From DSVQ01 sp964484765 (GTDB lineage: Bacteria; Planctomycetota; Planctomycetia; Planctomycetales; Planctomycetaceae), in the NCBI GenBank assembly GCA_964484765.1, contig CAZAGI010000037.1:9656-73655 (forward strand): a stretch of DNA of 64,000 nt, written 5' to 3'. The first letter of the stretch is position 1. Each line of letters begins with the position of its first letter. A program made the translations under genes and the position numbers. Of this stretch, positions 1 to 9,216 are shown in pieces. The notes under the pieces were generated by a model. It searched no databases. It was given only the letters and a program-made list of their open reading frames with translations, and was not told where the DNA came from.

Positions 1-463
1 GTCCATAAGACTCAGCGCAGCGGGGTGACTCCCTCAGGCGGGTGCACTTCGCGGAGTTCCACCAGCGTCTGACGCAGTCCCCGGAAGTGGGCCGCGTGTG
101 TTGAATGACGATGGGATCGACTGGAAAAACTCGCCAAGAAACACATCGACGATTGTGCATAATTGGCAGGATGATGCACTGTTGGTGTCTTTTGAACAGT
201 TTATTAGTGTTTTTTTGTTCAAAGGCTAATGGGGGTAAAACACGCCTTTTGGATAATTGCACAGCGTAAAGTGCGGTTTGTTCGGGAACAGGTCATTACA
301 ACATCGGGATTAAGAATCCGAGTGCCGGCTTGTGTCCGGGGGCCTCGGCCGATCTCGATACGTCTGCCTCGGTGATTCTGATGGACAACAGCGCTGGCGA
401 CAGCTGGTCGTACCATCACCGTTTCCAGATAAAACGGCTACCGTATTTCAGTTTGTGCTCAAG
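1..463. other. Left-edge stretch with no recognised gene
   Basis: I see no convincing gene here. A minus-strand frame running in from the right ends near position 12, but its residues match nothing I know. A plus-strand frame from 270 to about 461 is open and looks protein-like, but it follows a stop codon directly and has no start codon. It may be a decayed gene tail or chance. No tRNA-like or strong terminator structure is visible. Confidence 0.4.
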
Positions 464-673
464 ATGCTAATGCCCGAAGCGACTCCTATCCACTGCCCGC
501 GATGTGACCGGGCGATTCGTATGACCTTGACCGCCAGTTTGCGAGCTCGCGATCTCGGGGTTGCTGTTGAGTGCATGGATTGCGGCGAAGCCTGGCTCTA
601 TGTCTCGCATCCCACACCAACATTCGGCCCACTCGCGTCCCCCAAGCGACGTCGAGGGCGGACGAACCGTTGA
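464..673 (+). CDS. Small zinc-ribbon-like hypothetical protein
   Basis: A 69-residue basic protein with two CxxC pairs (CPRC near residue 12 and CMDC near residue 38), the spacing of a zinc-ribbon or rubredoxin-like knuckle. The tail is rich in Arg and Lys. I chose the ATG at 464 because the longer in-frame extension upstream has no domain character; a second ATG six bases downstream is equally possible, and neither has a good ribosome site. The gene is convergent with the TPR gene on its right. Function is not recognised; a metal-binding or nucleic-acid-contacting role is a guess. Confidence 0.45.
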   Translation: MLMPEATPIHCPRCDRAIRMTLTASLRARDLGVAVECMDCGEAWLYVSHPTPTFGPLASPKRRRGRTNR

Positions 674-741
674 TGAATCTCGATGCAGTGGAGATCGACG
701 TCCGCCCGGAATCGCATCCCCAAAGTAAGTCGCTCGGGGGG

Positions 742-1809
742 TCACCGTGACTCAGCGGGGGGTTGCAGAAGCACTTGCGCCCGTTTGACGGCCAAGGTTC
801 CGGGGTAACGCTCGCTGACTTCGTGCGCCAGTCGACGCGCACCCGAAGCATCGCCCGCGAATTGCAGGGCTTCCGCCGCTCGCATTTCCCCCCACGCTGC
901 CAGCCCGAAATGCTCGGAGTGGTGCAGCGGCAACCACATCCATTCTGCTGCGGCCCGCAGGGTGTCTTGTTGTTGCCAGGCCGCTCGGCCGACCAAGACA
1001 TGTGCTCCGGCGCGCAGACCTCGAGGCAGGTCTTCCGCCGCGGATTCCCACCGCCGGACTTCGTTCTCCGTGACGGTTCCCGTTGCCAGGCGAACCCGCC
1101 ACAACTGCATTTGAGCAAGTCGCTGCAAGGTCGCGTCCGCATCGGTCGCGAGTTTCTGCAATTCGGCTTCGGCTTCCGCACTGCGGCGACCATTCCGTTC
1201 GAGGTTCCAACTGGCGGCAATTAACGGGGCAACGCGACTGCCGCTGGCGATCACCGTGCGGGCCTCGCTTTCGGAGGGCACCGGGACAGCGTCGACGTCC
1301 CACACCAAAGGCACCAATCCCCAATGCCGTGTGTGTGGATCGGATTCCACCAAGGGACCGAACCGCAGTGCGGCTTTCCGCAAATCGTCTTCCGCCAGGG
1401 CGCATTGCACGAGGGTTGCCAGCAGTTCCCGCCGAACCCACGTCCGCTCTTCGTCTTCCAGGGCCAACGTCAGTTGCGCTTCGGCCTCGCGGACTTTACG
1501 CTCGGCGATGAGTTCCAGTCCTCGCGCATGCGGCGGGAGATAGTCCGTCTCGACGCTGACCACGTCGGCCGTGGGAAACGTTTTTGTGACCGCCATAGGG
1601 CCAGTGCGAATGCTGAGTTGGTCGCCCGTGTAATCGACGACCATTCCCTTAATTTCTTGCCGCGAACTTTGCCGCGGCGATTGAATCACCACGCGGTCTT
1701 CCGCCGCCGCGGTCATGATCATCCCGGCGACCGGCAACAGAACGGCAGTTGCAGCCTGCCATCCGCATCGTCGGGGCTTACGGCTGCGCGGCCACTTGTC
1801 GAACATCAT
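742..1809 (-). CDS. Exported TPR-like repeat protein
   Basis: 355 residues from the ATG at 1809. The start is basic (many Arg/Lys in the first 15 residues), followed by a hydrophobic Ala/Val-rich segment that reads as a signal peptide or anchor. A short beta-rich region follows, then helical repeats of the tetratricopeptide kind, with repeated Ala/Leu heptad positions to the C-terminus. A longer start at 1878 would overlap the upstream VWA gene by 100 bases, so the internal ATG, which overlaps by 32, is preferred. It probably forms an operon with that VWA gene. Likely a periplasmic scaffold; no enzyme motif is seen. Confidence 0.75.
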   Translation of the reverse strand: MMFDKWPRSRKPRRCGWQAATAVLLPVAGMIMTAAAEDRVVIQSPRQSSRQEIKGMVVDYTGDQLSIRTGPMAVTKTFPTADVVSVETDYLPPHARGLELIAERKVREAEAQLTLALEDEERTWVRRELLATLVQCALAEDDLRKAALRFGPLVESDPHTRHWGLVPLVWDVDAVPVPSESEARTVIASGSRVAPLIAASWNLERNGRRSAEAEAELQKLATDADATLQRLAQMQLWRVRLATGTVTENEVRRWESAAEDLPRGLRAGAHVLVGRAAWQQQDTLRAAAEWMWLPLHHSEHFGLAAWGEMRAAEALQFAGDASGARRLAHEVSERYPGTLAVKRAQVLLQPPAESR

Positions 1810-2923
1810 GGTACCGATAGGTTCCGCCAGACTGGCGCGCGAGTTTCTTGAGGAAGTTTTCGAGTCCGAGATCGCCACCTTTGCCGAATTCGATGGCGTG
1901 AATCCGGGCCCGACCCTGGTTCAGGCGATCGATGCGAGCCAGATCCGGGGGCATGAGTTGTGGCTCATCGGCATCGGTCAGAAAGTAAATCACCTCGGGA
2001 TTCAATCTCAGCGCCATTTCCAATGCCGGCATGTGATCGGTCCCGGAATCGGGCAGCGTTTGTGCGATGTACTGCCGCGCCAGAGATTTGTTCCGTTCGC
2101 TCGCGAAGAGCAAAACGTTTTTATCCTGCGGGAACGGTTGGAACATGCGCGCGGTGCGATTGTAGAACACAATCTGGAATTGTTGTTCGTCGGACAACGT
2201 CTGCAAGGCGGTGACAAGCGCGGCTTTCGCGGAGGACATCGCCCCGTAGTTTTCCATGCTGGCGGAGCTGTCGATCACGAACACCACTCGAGTGCCATGA
2301 TCGCGAATGCCATAAAACGCCGTGCCGGGCAGGCCGCTGCCGCCGGCACCGTCGGCCCCCAGCCCGGTGCCGCCTTTGCCACCGGGCGCATTATTCGTGC
2401 CGTTGCGACCGATGATCCCCCCCTGGACGAGGTTGCGGGCGTCGGGCAATCCACTCGAGGGCAACGGGACGCCGCGGCCAATCCCCGGGGTTGTCCGCCC
2501 GGTCGAGACGACCGAATCGGATTGCGGCGTCTGCAACGGGGCGGAGGCCGGCAACGTGAGATTGACGGACGAAGCCGAGGTCGCTCCGATCGGAGCTTCG
2601 TCAACCACGGTATCGATGTCGTTGGTCCCGCCAGCGCCGGTACCGAGCGGGCCGGGGCCGATGCGCGACACCCCCAGCGTGATGAACGGTCGATCGGAGA
2701 AACCGACCGGCCCGCGCGGCTGCAGACCTATCCACAAAAGCAGTAGCGCGACCGCCACCAAATGCAGGCCGAGTGACGTCAGCCAACTCGACGACGACCA
2801 GCGACGCGGCGGGGCTTCAATCTGCACCGTGTCTGCAAACGCGGGAAGCGTTCCGTTTCGGCGCAAAGATTTCGTGATTGCCGCCACGGGGAAGGACTCA
2901 TTCGAGAGCGGGTTGTTACCCAC
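1778..2923 (-). CDS. Membrane-anchored von Willebrand factor A domain protein
   Basis: 381 residues. A cytoplasmic N-terminal tail of about 45 residues leads into one transmembrane helix (around residues 47-65, rich in Leu/Val/Ala), then a long Gly/Pro/Ser-rich linker. The VWA domain occupies roughly residues 205-375 and carries an intact MIDAS motif (DSSAS) followed by the conserved TDAD-type strand end. VWA domains bind ligands through a divalent metal. The gene precedes and overlaps the TPR protein gene, a pairing typical of planctomycete envelope operons. The partner is unknown. Confidence 0.88.
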   Translation of the reverse strand: MGNNPLSNESFPVAAITKSLRRNGTLPAFADTVQIEAPPRRWSSSSWLTSLGLHLVAVALLLLWIGLQPRGPVGFSDRPFITLGVSRIGPGPLGTGAGGTNDIDTVVDEAPIGATSASSVNLTLPASAPLQTPQSDSVVSTGRTTPGIGRGVPLPSSGLPDARNLVQGGIIGRNGTNNAPGGKGGTGLGADGAGGSGLPGTAFYGIRDHGTRVVFVIDSSASMENYGAMSSAKAALVTALQTLSDEQQFQIVFYNRTARMFQPFPQDKNVLLFASERNKSLARQYIAQTLPDSGTDHMPALEMALRLNPEVIYFLTDADEPQLMPPDLARIDRLNQGRARIHAIEFGKGGDLGLENFLKKLARQSGGTYRYHDVRQVAAQP

Positions 2924-3033
2924 CGAGATCGGTGTGCAAACCTGAACCGCGCGAACATCGAATAATGTAGGCCAATCCGTGCGTCGGGGTCAATTGGCAG
3001 TTTCCCGCCAGCTTCCGATCTCAGACGATCGGC

Positions 3034-3642
3034 TTACGGCAGCAGTTTGGCCAGATCGGCGTGCGGCCGGGGAATGACGTCGGCGAGAATCAGTTTGCCG
3101 CCCAGGCGTTCCACGGTCGCTTTGCCGACTTCGATCGCCGTCTGCACGGCGGCCACATCGCCGCGAATCATGATGGTGACATACGCCGCGCCGATCTTTT
3201 CTTTGCCGGCGAGGGTCACATTTGAGGCCTTGAGCATGTCGTCGGTGGCATGCAGGGCGGCCACCAGCCCTTGGGTTTCCAGGAGGCCGAGAGCTTCGGT
3301 CGTCGCCATGGCGTTCTCTTTCGGAATTCGGTTGTCGTAAGCGCCCAATAGAGGGCTCATCACGGGTTTGCTGTTGACCAGTTGCCGGGTCACGTCGAGG
3401 GGGGCCGCGAGGACGGAGTAAATCGCCGCACTGCCCATGCGTTTGGCGAGTTCCATCCCGCGTTCGGCGGCGGCTTTCACGTCGGCCACCGGGCCGGCGA
3501 GTTTGATGCATTGCCCGACGCCGTCAGCACTTTCGATGCCCAGAATGCGGACGTTCGCCGTCTTCGAACACGCATCGGCCACCACAAACGAGGGGGCCAG
3601 ATTGTTCACTTCCAGCAACGCCAGGCTGTATTCGAGCGCCAT
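3034..3642 (-). CDS. Tandem-domain bacterial microcompartment shell protein (BMC-T)
   Basis: 202 residues from the ATG at 3642, made of two BMC domains. Domain 1 (about 1-100) is divergent. Domain 2 (about 112-202) is canonical: it begins ALGLLETQGL, has the pore-loop region KIGAAYV and ends with IPRPH, as in EutM/CsoS1-type hexamer proteins. Tandem BMC proteins form pseudohexameric trimers that pave one face of a protein organelle shell. No other shell gene, vertex protein or encapsulated enzyme lies nearby, so this is an orphan copy. An in-frame ATG at residue 112 begins exactly at domain 2 and could in principle give a single-domain product. A longer upstream start (3711) adds 23 residues without domain character. 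Confidence 0.93.
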   Translation of the reverse strand: MALEYSLALLEVNNLAPSFVVADACSKTANVRILGIESADGVGQCIKLAGPVADVKAAAERGMELAKRMGSAAIYSVLAAPLDVTRQLVNSKPVMSPLLGAYDNRIPKENAMATTEALGLLETQGLVAALHATDDMLKASNVTLAGKEKIGAAYVTIMIRGDVAAVQTAIEVGKATVERLGGKLILADVIPRPHADLAKLLP

Positions 3643-3815
3643 GCGTAACGTCGTTTCCGGTAACCAGTCACCTGAAATGGGAGCACTACCGCGGGCCGGC
3701 ACGACCCGCATTCAGCAGCGGCTCACAATGACGGATTGTGGTGGTTTGGGCAACTCAAGACAAGTTTGCGGGAATCGATCGTCCGCATCCTCCCGCAGTT
3801 TACCATTATCGACCG

Positions 3816-4091
3816 TCATTCGCCCTCAGCACCAGTCACAACCGAGAGTTGTGGCGCAGTTGCCGACCCGGGAACCCACGATGCGAGAAGCCCTTCCAGC
3901 ACCGTGAGGTGTGAATTCATGTGCTGAACATGGGACTGCCACGAATCCTGCAATCCCAAGTAATACGAATTCAGACGGTGTTCCTGACGCAAATGCTGTT
4001 CGAACCGATGGCGTAACGTCAGCACGGCGGCTTCCAACCGCGGCAAGAGAGACGAGTCAATGGAACTTGGCGAAGAAAAGCCGACCGACAT
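3816..4091 (-). CDS. Small helical hypothetical protein
   Basis: 91 residues from the ATG at 4091, chosen because a GGAG ribosome site lies about nine bases upstream. Longer in-frame starts (ATG at 4154, TTG at 4257) would add a low-complexity Ser/Thr/Pro-rich leader. The middle is amphipathic and helical, with a likely coiled coil around residues 18-70 rich in Leu, His and Gln. No signal peptide or enzyme motif. It lies 173 bases upstream of the BMC-T gene on the same strand. Function not recognised. Confidence 0.5.
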   Translation of the reverse strand: MSVGFSSPSSIDSSLLPRLEAAVLTLRHRFEQHLRQEHRLNSYYLGLQDSWQSHVQHMNSHLTVLEGLLASWVPGSATAPQLSVVTGAEGE

Positions 4092-4423
4092 GCGATCACT
4101 CCGGGAAGTCCCGACCATGGGAAGACTCGAAAACTGAGAAACGGGTATAGCCATCGACACGAATGTCTGAGAAGCTTGAGTAGTTTGGGTTGAATGTGCC
4201 GGACTGGAAATGCCTCTGCGTCGTTTCGGAACGGCATTCGCCGCCGGCAATGAACTCAAATGCCTATTTAGTCATTGGTTACGTTGACTTATCGATCGGC
4301 GTCATTGGCTCCCGTGGACGCAGATTTGTTGAAGTCGTTTCACCCCGCGCCTTGTGAATAACCGAATTCAATAGAGAAACCAGTTCAAAGTTCGTGTGTC
4401 ACTGGATGGATTCGGTGTTCGAA
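4092..4423. other. Divergent intergenic region
   Basis: About 330 bases between the divergent helical protein and lipoprotein genes, presumably carrying both promoters. Part of it may be coding if the longer starts of the left-hand gene are used. I see no repeat, hairpin or riboswitch-like structure. Confidence 0.5.
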
Positions 4424-5653
4424 ATGTCTCGGACCGACGGTGGCCGGATCAAATCGGCGACGCTGGCGCTCTGCGCTGTGATGCTCGCCGTGTGCGGTTG
4501 CGTGCGCGGGCCGCGCGAGTCTGTTGGACGCTTATTCGACAGCGTTCCCAGTTGGAAACAGGCCGACGCCGTTCCCACGGCTGAACCGGAATCGATCGTC
4601 TCCGCCAATACGGCGTTGCCGTCTGAATCGTCCGAGGTCTCGGAAGCCGTTACCATCACAGAAAATCCCGTCGAGGAGAAACTCGCGCGCGTGGGCGCAG
4701 AGCCGAATCTGGATTCATTCGCCGATTCCGACGCACCGCGCGCCGATCGCGAACCGAACGGACCGAAAATCTGGGATCGACGCGTGGTCTCGCAAGCGGC
4801 GGAAAACACGGTCCACCGCCTCAAACGCGCGTTGTCTTCCGATAGCCGACCGAACGCGGCGACCACGGGCGAGTTTTCGCGGCAACATCCGATTCGTGTC
4901 AAAGTCGACGGCTTGCACCATGAAGCCGAACAGTTGTTACGCGAAGGCGATTATCACGAGGCTAAAGCCGTTGCTGAGCGTGCCGTCGAGATGGCGGAAT
5001 CGGTCGCGCTGGAGTACTTGCCGAACGAGGAACGGCCGGACGACTTGTTGCAGCGAATCCTCACGGCAATTGACAACCAGGATCTTGCTCCCGTCGCGGG
5101 AACCGCCTCAAGCGGGACTGACGAGTCTGATCTGCCGATTCTAAAGCTTCCCGCAGACGACGTATTCGAGACGGTTCCAGTCGATGCTTCCCACGGACCG
5201 AATTCCGGTAGTTCGTCAGCGGCATCGATGGGAACGGCTGCTGCGAATCGACCGTTGATCCTGCCGGACCGAGCGTTCAACCAAAAGGAGCCCATTGACC
5301 TCGTCGTGATAGAACCCGTTCTGAGCGACGTCGCAGCCCCTGCATCTGACGGCCCATCGGCGGGAGCGGTTGGGTTGAAGGCACCGTTTTCGGAGCCGCG
5401 CTTTCTGGCCCGCAACGAAGCGGGACCCTTGGTGGTCTCGACGGAGGCCCGGCCCGCGCCCCCGCAAATCGCCGATGTGGCACCGTTGCCGGCGTTTAAG
5501 TCCGGGGTGGTCCCCCGCACACAGAAACTTGTTGACAACCACCCCACGTTTACTTTCGTTTGGGCCGATTTGTGGCCCTTGTGGATGCTGGCGGCAGTGA
5601 TCGTCGTCTTCGGAACGGCATTGCTCGGTCGGCGATTGATTACCGGCCATTGA
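4424..5653 (+). CDS. Putative lipoprotein with helical repeat and C-terminal transmembrane anchor
   Basis: 409 residues from the ATG at 4424 (an ATG at 4406 and a GTG at 4394 are alternatives). The N-terminus is a short basic stretch, a hydrophobic core and a Cys-rich end (LAVCGC) that could be a lipobox. A long acidic, Pro/Ser/Ala-rich low-complexity region follows, interrupted around residues 165-215 by a TPR-like helical hairpin (alternating Ala/Glu with the phrase LREGDYHEAKAV). Near the C-terminus is one clear transmembrane helix followed by a short basic tail. Likely an envelope protein anchored at both ends; no family recognised. Confidence 0.65.
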   Translation: MSRTDGGRIKSATLALCAVMLAVCGCVRGPRESVGRLFDSVPSWKQADAVPTAEPESIVSANTALPSESSEVSEAVTITENPVEEKLARVGAEPNLDSFADSDAPRADREPNGPKIWDRRVVSQAAENTVHRLKRALSSDSRPNAATTGEFSRQHPIRVKVDGLHHEAEQLLREGDYHEAKAVAERAVEMAESVALEYLPNEERPDDLLQRILTAIDNQDLAPVAGTASSGTDESDLPILKLPADDVFETVPVDASHGPNSGSSSAASMGTAAANRPLILPDRAFNQKEPIDLVVIEPVLSDVAAPASDGPSAGAVGLKAPFSEPRFLARNEAGPLVVSTEARPAPPQIADVAPLPAFKSGVVPRTQKLVDNHPTFTFVWADLWPLWMLAAVIVVFGTALLGRRLITGH

Positions 5654-5844
5654 GCCGCCACGCTGCAACTCGTTTTCTGGCCAATGAGTTATGGCATTTT
5701 TGTCCCATACACTCCGGGACACGCGCGCTCGATGATAAATCGCGCGCCGCATCATCAATTCTGACCTAGAGTTGTTAAGGCAACCGTTATTGCGACGGCT
5801 GTTCCGCTTCCACGGGTCGCGACATTGATGACGATGAGGTCCCC

Positions 5845-6198
5845 ATGAAAACCCCTGATCCCTGGTCAAGGCCGACCGTCCAGGACCTGCGCTCGATTCT
5901 GGAAAGCATCGAGAAACTGACCAATTCCAACGTGCGCGAGCATGAACGGATTGATCTGATGGTCCCCGCCGAGGTCACAACTCTGCGTGGCAATACCGTG
6001 GAAGCCATGACGCGGGAAATCAGTCGTCTGGGAATTGGCCTCCTGCACCGCGGGGCAATTTCTCCCGGCGAAGTCACCGTGAAAATGGCGAGCGAAACTC
6101 GTCAATACACCTACCGTGTCGAGCTGGAATGGTGTGCTCCGACCGAGAACGGCATGTTCCTCAGCGGCGGCCGGTTTCTCGGCAAACTCGACGAGTGA
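5845..6198 (+). CDS. PilZ domain protein
   Basis: 117 residues. After an N-terminal helix (about 10-28) the PilZ fold begins with the phrase REHERIDL, matching the RxxxR c-di-GMP-binding element, and continues with SRLGIGLL, a variant of the (D/N)xSxxG element in which the first Asp/Asn is replaced. This suggests possible but uncertain c-di-GMP binding. The length is that of a stand-alone PilZ receptor. A GAGG ribosome site precedes the ATG. The adjacent genes do not indicate its output. Confidence 0.8.
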   Translation: MKTPDPWSRPTVQDLRSILESIEKLTNSNVREHERIDLMVPAEVTTLRGNTVEAMTREISRLGIGLLHRGAISPGEVTVKMASETRQYTYRVELEWCAPTENGMFLSGGRFLGKLDE

Positions 6199-6445
6199 TG
6201 ATCCTCTCGTCTCTGCGGGAAGGTGATGCTTCTCATCGCGTTTCAGTCCCGTTTGCGGTTTCGCGCCCATCGCCAAACGAACGGTGTGTACCGCTCGCAC
6301 GGCATGGAATTGACGCGACGCACGAAACAGCCGAGCGCTGATCCGTGCAGCGTCTTTCGGCTCAAGCTGCCGGTTGGTAGCGGTCGACAGTCTCGGAAGG
6401 GGAGGCCTTTTTCCCCGGAGTCGTGTCGAATTCGAGCCCGCTCCC

Positions 6446-6673
6446 ATGCGTCGGATGTACTTGCTGTTGGTGGCCGCGGCGATTGTTTACGCCTTGTTCG
6501 CGCCACGATCCTGGCTGCCCCGTCAACCGCGCAGCGATGCCCGGCATGATGTCGCGCGCTTGTCGAGCCATTCGATGGATCCGCTGTCGGCGATTATTGT
6601 CCGTGGCGTGATCATCATGACGGCCCTCTGGAGTCTGCAGGCGCGGGACAGCATGCGCCAGGGTGAAATCTGA
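6446..6673 (+). CDS. Small two-helix membrane protein
   Basis: 75 residues starting MRRMYLLL. The first hydrophobic helix spans residues 3-19 and a second lies around 48-63, joined by a basic Arg/Pro/Ser-rich loop. No family recognised. A longer in-frame start at 6374 would add a non-hydrophobic leader and is less likely. It ends 135 bases before cysK on the same strand. Confidence 0.45.
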   Translation: MRRMYLLLVAAAIVYALFAPRSWLPRQPRSDARHDVARLSSHSMDPLSAIIVRGVIIMTALWSLQARDSMRQGEI

Positions 6674-6808
6674 TCCGTTCGTGGTCAGACGAAACTCTTC
6701 CCCCGGCGCAATTTCCTGCTGCGGTCGCTCTTCACTTGCGACCCGGTTTCCGTTCATAATGCCGGGCACGGAGTTCGGACCGCCTGTTTTCCGGAAGGAG
6801 CCCAATCG

Positions 6809-7741
6809 ATGCCCATCTTCGCCGATAACTCAGAGACCATCGGCCGCACGCCGCTGGTGCGGATCAATCGTCTCACTCAAGGCCTGAAAGCCACAGTCCT
6901 CGCGAAGATTGAGGGACGCAACCCAGCGTACAGCGTGAAGTGCCGTATCGGCGCGAGCATGATCTGGGACGCTGAACAATCCGGCAAACTCAAAGCCGGC
7001 ATGCACGTCGTCGAACCCACCAGCGGCAACACGGGGATCGCGCTCGGATATGTTTGTGCGGCTCGCGGGTATCCACTCACGCTCACGATGCCGGAAACCA
7101 TGTCCGTTGAACGACGGATGATGCTCAAGGGTTTCGGCGCGGAACTGATCCTCACCCCCGGTGCCGATGGCATGAAGGGGGCGATTGCTAAAGCGGAAGA
7201 ACTCGCCGCCCAACCCGGCTGGTTCATGCCCCAGCAATTCAAGAACCCGGCGAATCCGGCGATTCACTTCAAGACGACCGGCCCGGAAATCTGGCACGAC
7301 ACCGACGGCAAGATCGATATCTTCGTCGCGGGTGTGGGCACGGGTGGCACCATTACCGGCGTGGGTCGGTATCTGAAAAAGGAAAAAAATCTGCCGCTGA
7401 AACTCATCGCGGTGGAACCGTCCGCCAGCCCGGTGCTCTCGGGCGGCGCTCCGGGACGCCACAAGATTCAGGGGATCGGTGCAGGCTTTGTGCCGGATAT
7501 TCTCGATCGTAGCTTGATCGACGAAGTGCTGCAGGTCACCGACGACGAAGCCCTTGAAATTGCGAAACAACTCGCACGGAAAGAAGGCATTTCCTGCGGT
7601 ATCAGTTGCGGCGCTGCGATGGCCGCCGCGCTGAAAGTCGCCGCTCGTCCCGAATCCGCCGGCAAGGTCATCGTCACCGTTCTGCCGGACAGCGGCGAAC
7701 GTTACCTGTCGACGGCGCTGTTCGCCGACTTGCAGGGATAG
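6809..7741 (+). CDS. cysK: Cysteine synthase A (O-acetylserine sulfhydrylase)
   Basis: 310 residues, the usual length of CysK. It makes cysteine from O-acetylserine and sulfide in the cytoplasm using pyridoxal phosphate. The Schiff-base lysine is in the segment NPAYSVKCR near residue 44; the substrate loop PTSGNTG follows around residue 71; the phosphate-binding Gly/Thr loop GVGTGGTITG lies near residue 176. The C-terminal half has the usual SCGISCGA and LPDSGERY segments. The start is supported by a strong GGAAGGAG site seven to eight bases upstream. It is convergent with bioA, with a palindromic repeat between them. Confidence 0.95.
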   Translation: MPIFADNSETIGRTPLVRINRLTQGLKATVLAKIEGRNPAYSVKCRIGASMIWDAEQSGKLKAGMHVVEPTSGNTGIALGYVCAARGYPLTLTMPETMSVERRMMLKGFGAELILTPGADGMKGAIAKAEELAAQPGWFMPQQFKNPANPAIHFKTTGPEIWHDTDGKIDIFVAGVGTGGTITGVGRYLKKEKNLPLKLIAVEPSASPVLSGGAPGRHKIQGIGAGFVPDILDRSLIDEVLQVTDDEALEIAKQLARKEGISCGISCGAAMAAALKVAARPESAGKVIVTVLPDSGERYLSTALFADLQG

Positions 7742-7758
7742 GTATCAACAATCGTCAT

Positions 7759-7834
7759 CCCAGTCCGGAGCGCGAGCGACGGGAGTCCAACGACGATCAA
7801 ATTCCATCACCCGTCGCTCGCGCTCCGGACTGGG
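7759..7834. repeat. Palindromic interspersed repeat (25-bp arms)
   Basis: Two perfectly complementary 25-base arms (7759-7783 and 7810-7834) flank a 26-base loop. The left arm begins CCCAGTCCGGAGCGCGAGCG. It sits between convergent cysK and bioA and could fold into a bidirectional terminator-like hairpin. The bioA stop codon lies in the loop next to the right arm, and the last residues of BioA are read from that arm. When translated in one frame the repeat gives SPERERR-like peptides, a pattern I associate with planctomycete interspersed repeats. Confidence 0.9.
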
Positions 7835-9216
7835 AATGATTTCAATGCCCCTGTCACCATTTCGCACAATTGCCTTACCAATTCCAGCGGCATCGCCGGG
7901 GCGGGCATCAGGACGAGTGTGTCGCCGATGTTGCGGACGATCAAGCCGCGTTCGCGGCAAGCCAGCGTGAGTTGATGTCCCGCGCGGCGTTCCGGCGGGA
8001 ATGGTGTTTCCCGCGCGGGATCAAGTTGCACATCAATCCCGATCATCGTACCACGGTGGCGGACTTCCGCGACATGCGGCAGTGTACGCCAAGTGGCGAC
8101 GAACTGGGCCAGCAGCGCTTCGATCCGGAGCGCTTGGCCGAGCACATCGCGTTCTTCAATCAATCGCAACGACGCCCGCGCCGCGGCACACGCCAGCGGA
8201 TTTCCCGTGTAGGTGTGACCGTGGTAGAACGTCCGGCCCAGCCATGGGTCGCCAAGAAATGCTTCGTAAATCGGTTCGGTGGTTAACGTCGCCGCGAGAG
8301 GCAAATACCCGCCGGTCAAACCTTTAGACAGGATCATAATATCGGGCGAAACGTGTTCCTGCTCACACGCGAATAACGTCCCGAGACGACCGAAACCGAC
8401 GGCGATTTCATCCGCAATCAGCAGAATACCCAATCGTTGTGTAATCTCACGCAAGCGAGATAAATATCCCGGCGGATGGATGCGAATCCCGGCGGCGGCC
8501 TGCACGATGGGTTCCACCACCACGCCGGCGATGCGGTCTGCATTCACGGTCAACAGACGTTCGGTTTCGGCAAGGCATTCTTCAAACGACAACGATGGAA
8601 ACGCCGGCGACGGCAATCGCAGCGCGGGGAACATCAACCCGCCGAAGAGGCTGTGGAAACGATCAATGCCGCCGAGACTGATCGTGCCGACGGTGTCGCC
8701 GTGATAAGCGCTGCTCAGGCACGCGAACACATCACGCGGTTCCGGTGATGGCTTCTGCCGGTGATATTGCCACGCAAGTTTCAGCGCGACTTCCACCCCC
8801 GCGGCACCGCAATCGGCATAGAAGACGCGCGTCAAACCGGCTGGTACGCGCTGCAATAAGTCTTCCGCGAGTTCAATCGACGGCGTATTCCCCAATCCCA
8901 GCAATGTGCTGTGGGCGACGCGATCCAGTTGGTCACGAATCGCCGCATCGATTTCCGGCACGCGGTGACCGTGGATGTTGCACCACAGTGACGAATGCCC
9001 GTCGATGTATTTTCGCCCGTCGGTATCGAAGAGAAAAAAGCCGTCTGCGGCAGCGATCACCGGTGCCGCTTCGTCGGCATACGCCGACATCGCGGTGAAG
9101 GGATGCCAGACAGCAAGGTCGCGCTGCGACCAAGGCAGTGGGGAGTGGGCAGTGGGCAGTGGGGAATGCGGACGGGAGACTTCTGCGTTACCCTTACCCG
9201 ACTGCCCACTACCCAT
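7807..9216 (-). CDS. bioA: Adenosylmethionine-8-amino-7-oxononanoate aminotransferase
   Basis: 469 residues. BioA transfers an amino group from S-adenosylmethionine to KAPA, giving DAPA, in biotin synthesis. Family marks include WHPFTAMSA near the N-terminus, the phosphate-binding GAAGVEVALK segment, YHGDTVG, the aspartate in IADEIAVGFGR, and the PLP lysine in SKGLTGG. E. coli BioA begins about a dozen residues before WHPF. Here the extra N-terminal leader of roughly 28 residues is read from a G/T-rich interspersed repeat, and the last eight residues from a different palindromic repeat. No ATG or GTG lies between the repeat and the WHPF motif, so the repeat-borne ATG at 9216 is the best start. 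No other bio genes are nearby. Confidence 0.93.
   Translation of the reverse strand: MGSGQSGKGNAEVSRPHSPLPTAHSPLPWSQRDLAVWHPFTAMSAYADEAAPVIAAADGFFLFDTDGRKYIDGHSSLWCNIHGHRVPEIDAAIRDQLDRVAHSTLLGLGNTPSIELAEDLLQRVPAGLTRVFYADCGAAGVEVALKLAWQYHRQKPSPEPRDVFACLSSAYHGDTVGTISLGGIDRFHSLFGGLMFPALRLPSPAFPSLSFEECLAETERLLTVNADRIAGVVVEPIVQAAAGIRIHPPGYLSRLREITQRLGILLIADEIAVGFGRLGTLFACEQEHVSPDIMILSKGLTGGYLPLAATLTTEPIYEAFLGDPWLGRTFYHGHTYTGNPLACAAARASLRLIEERDVLGQALRIEALLAQFVATWRTLPHVAEVRHRGTMIGIDVQLDPARETPFPPERRAGHQLTLACRERGLIVRNIGDTLVLMPAPAMPLELVRQLCEMVTGALKSFPVRSASDG

Noticed and set aside
270..461. Protein-like open frame with GIKNPSAGLCPGAS
   Set aside because: It begins right after a stop codon and has no start codon; no family match, so at most a decayed fragment.
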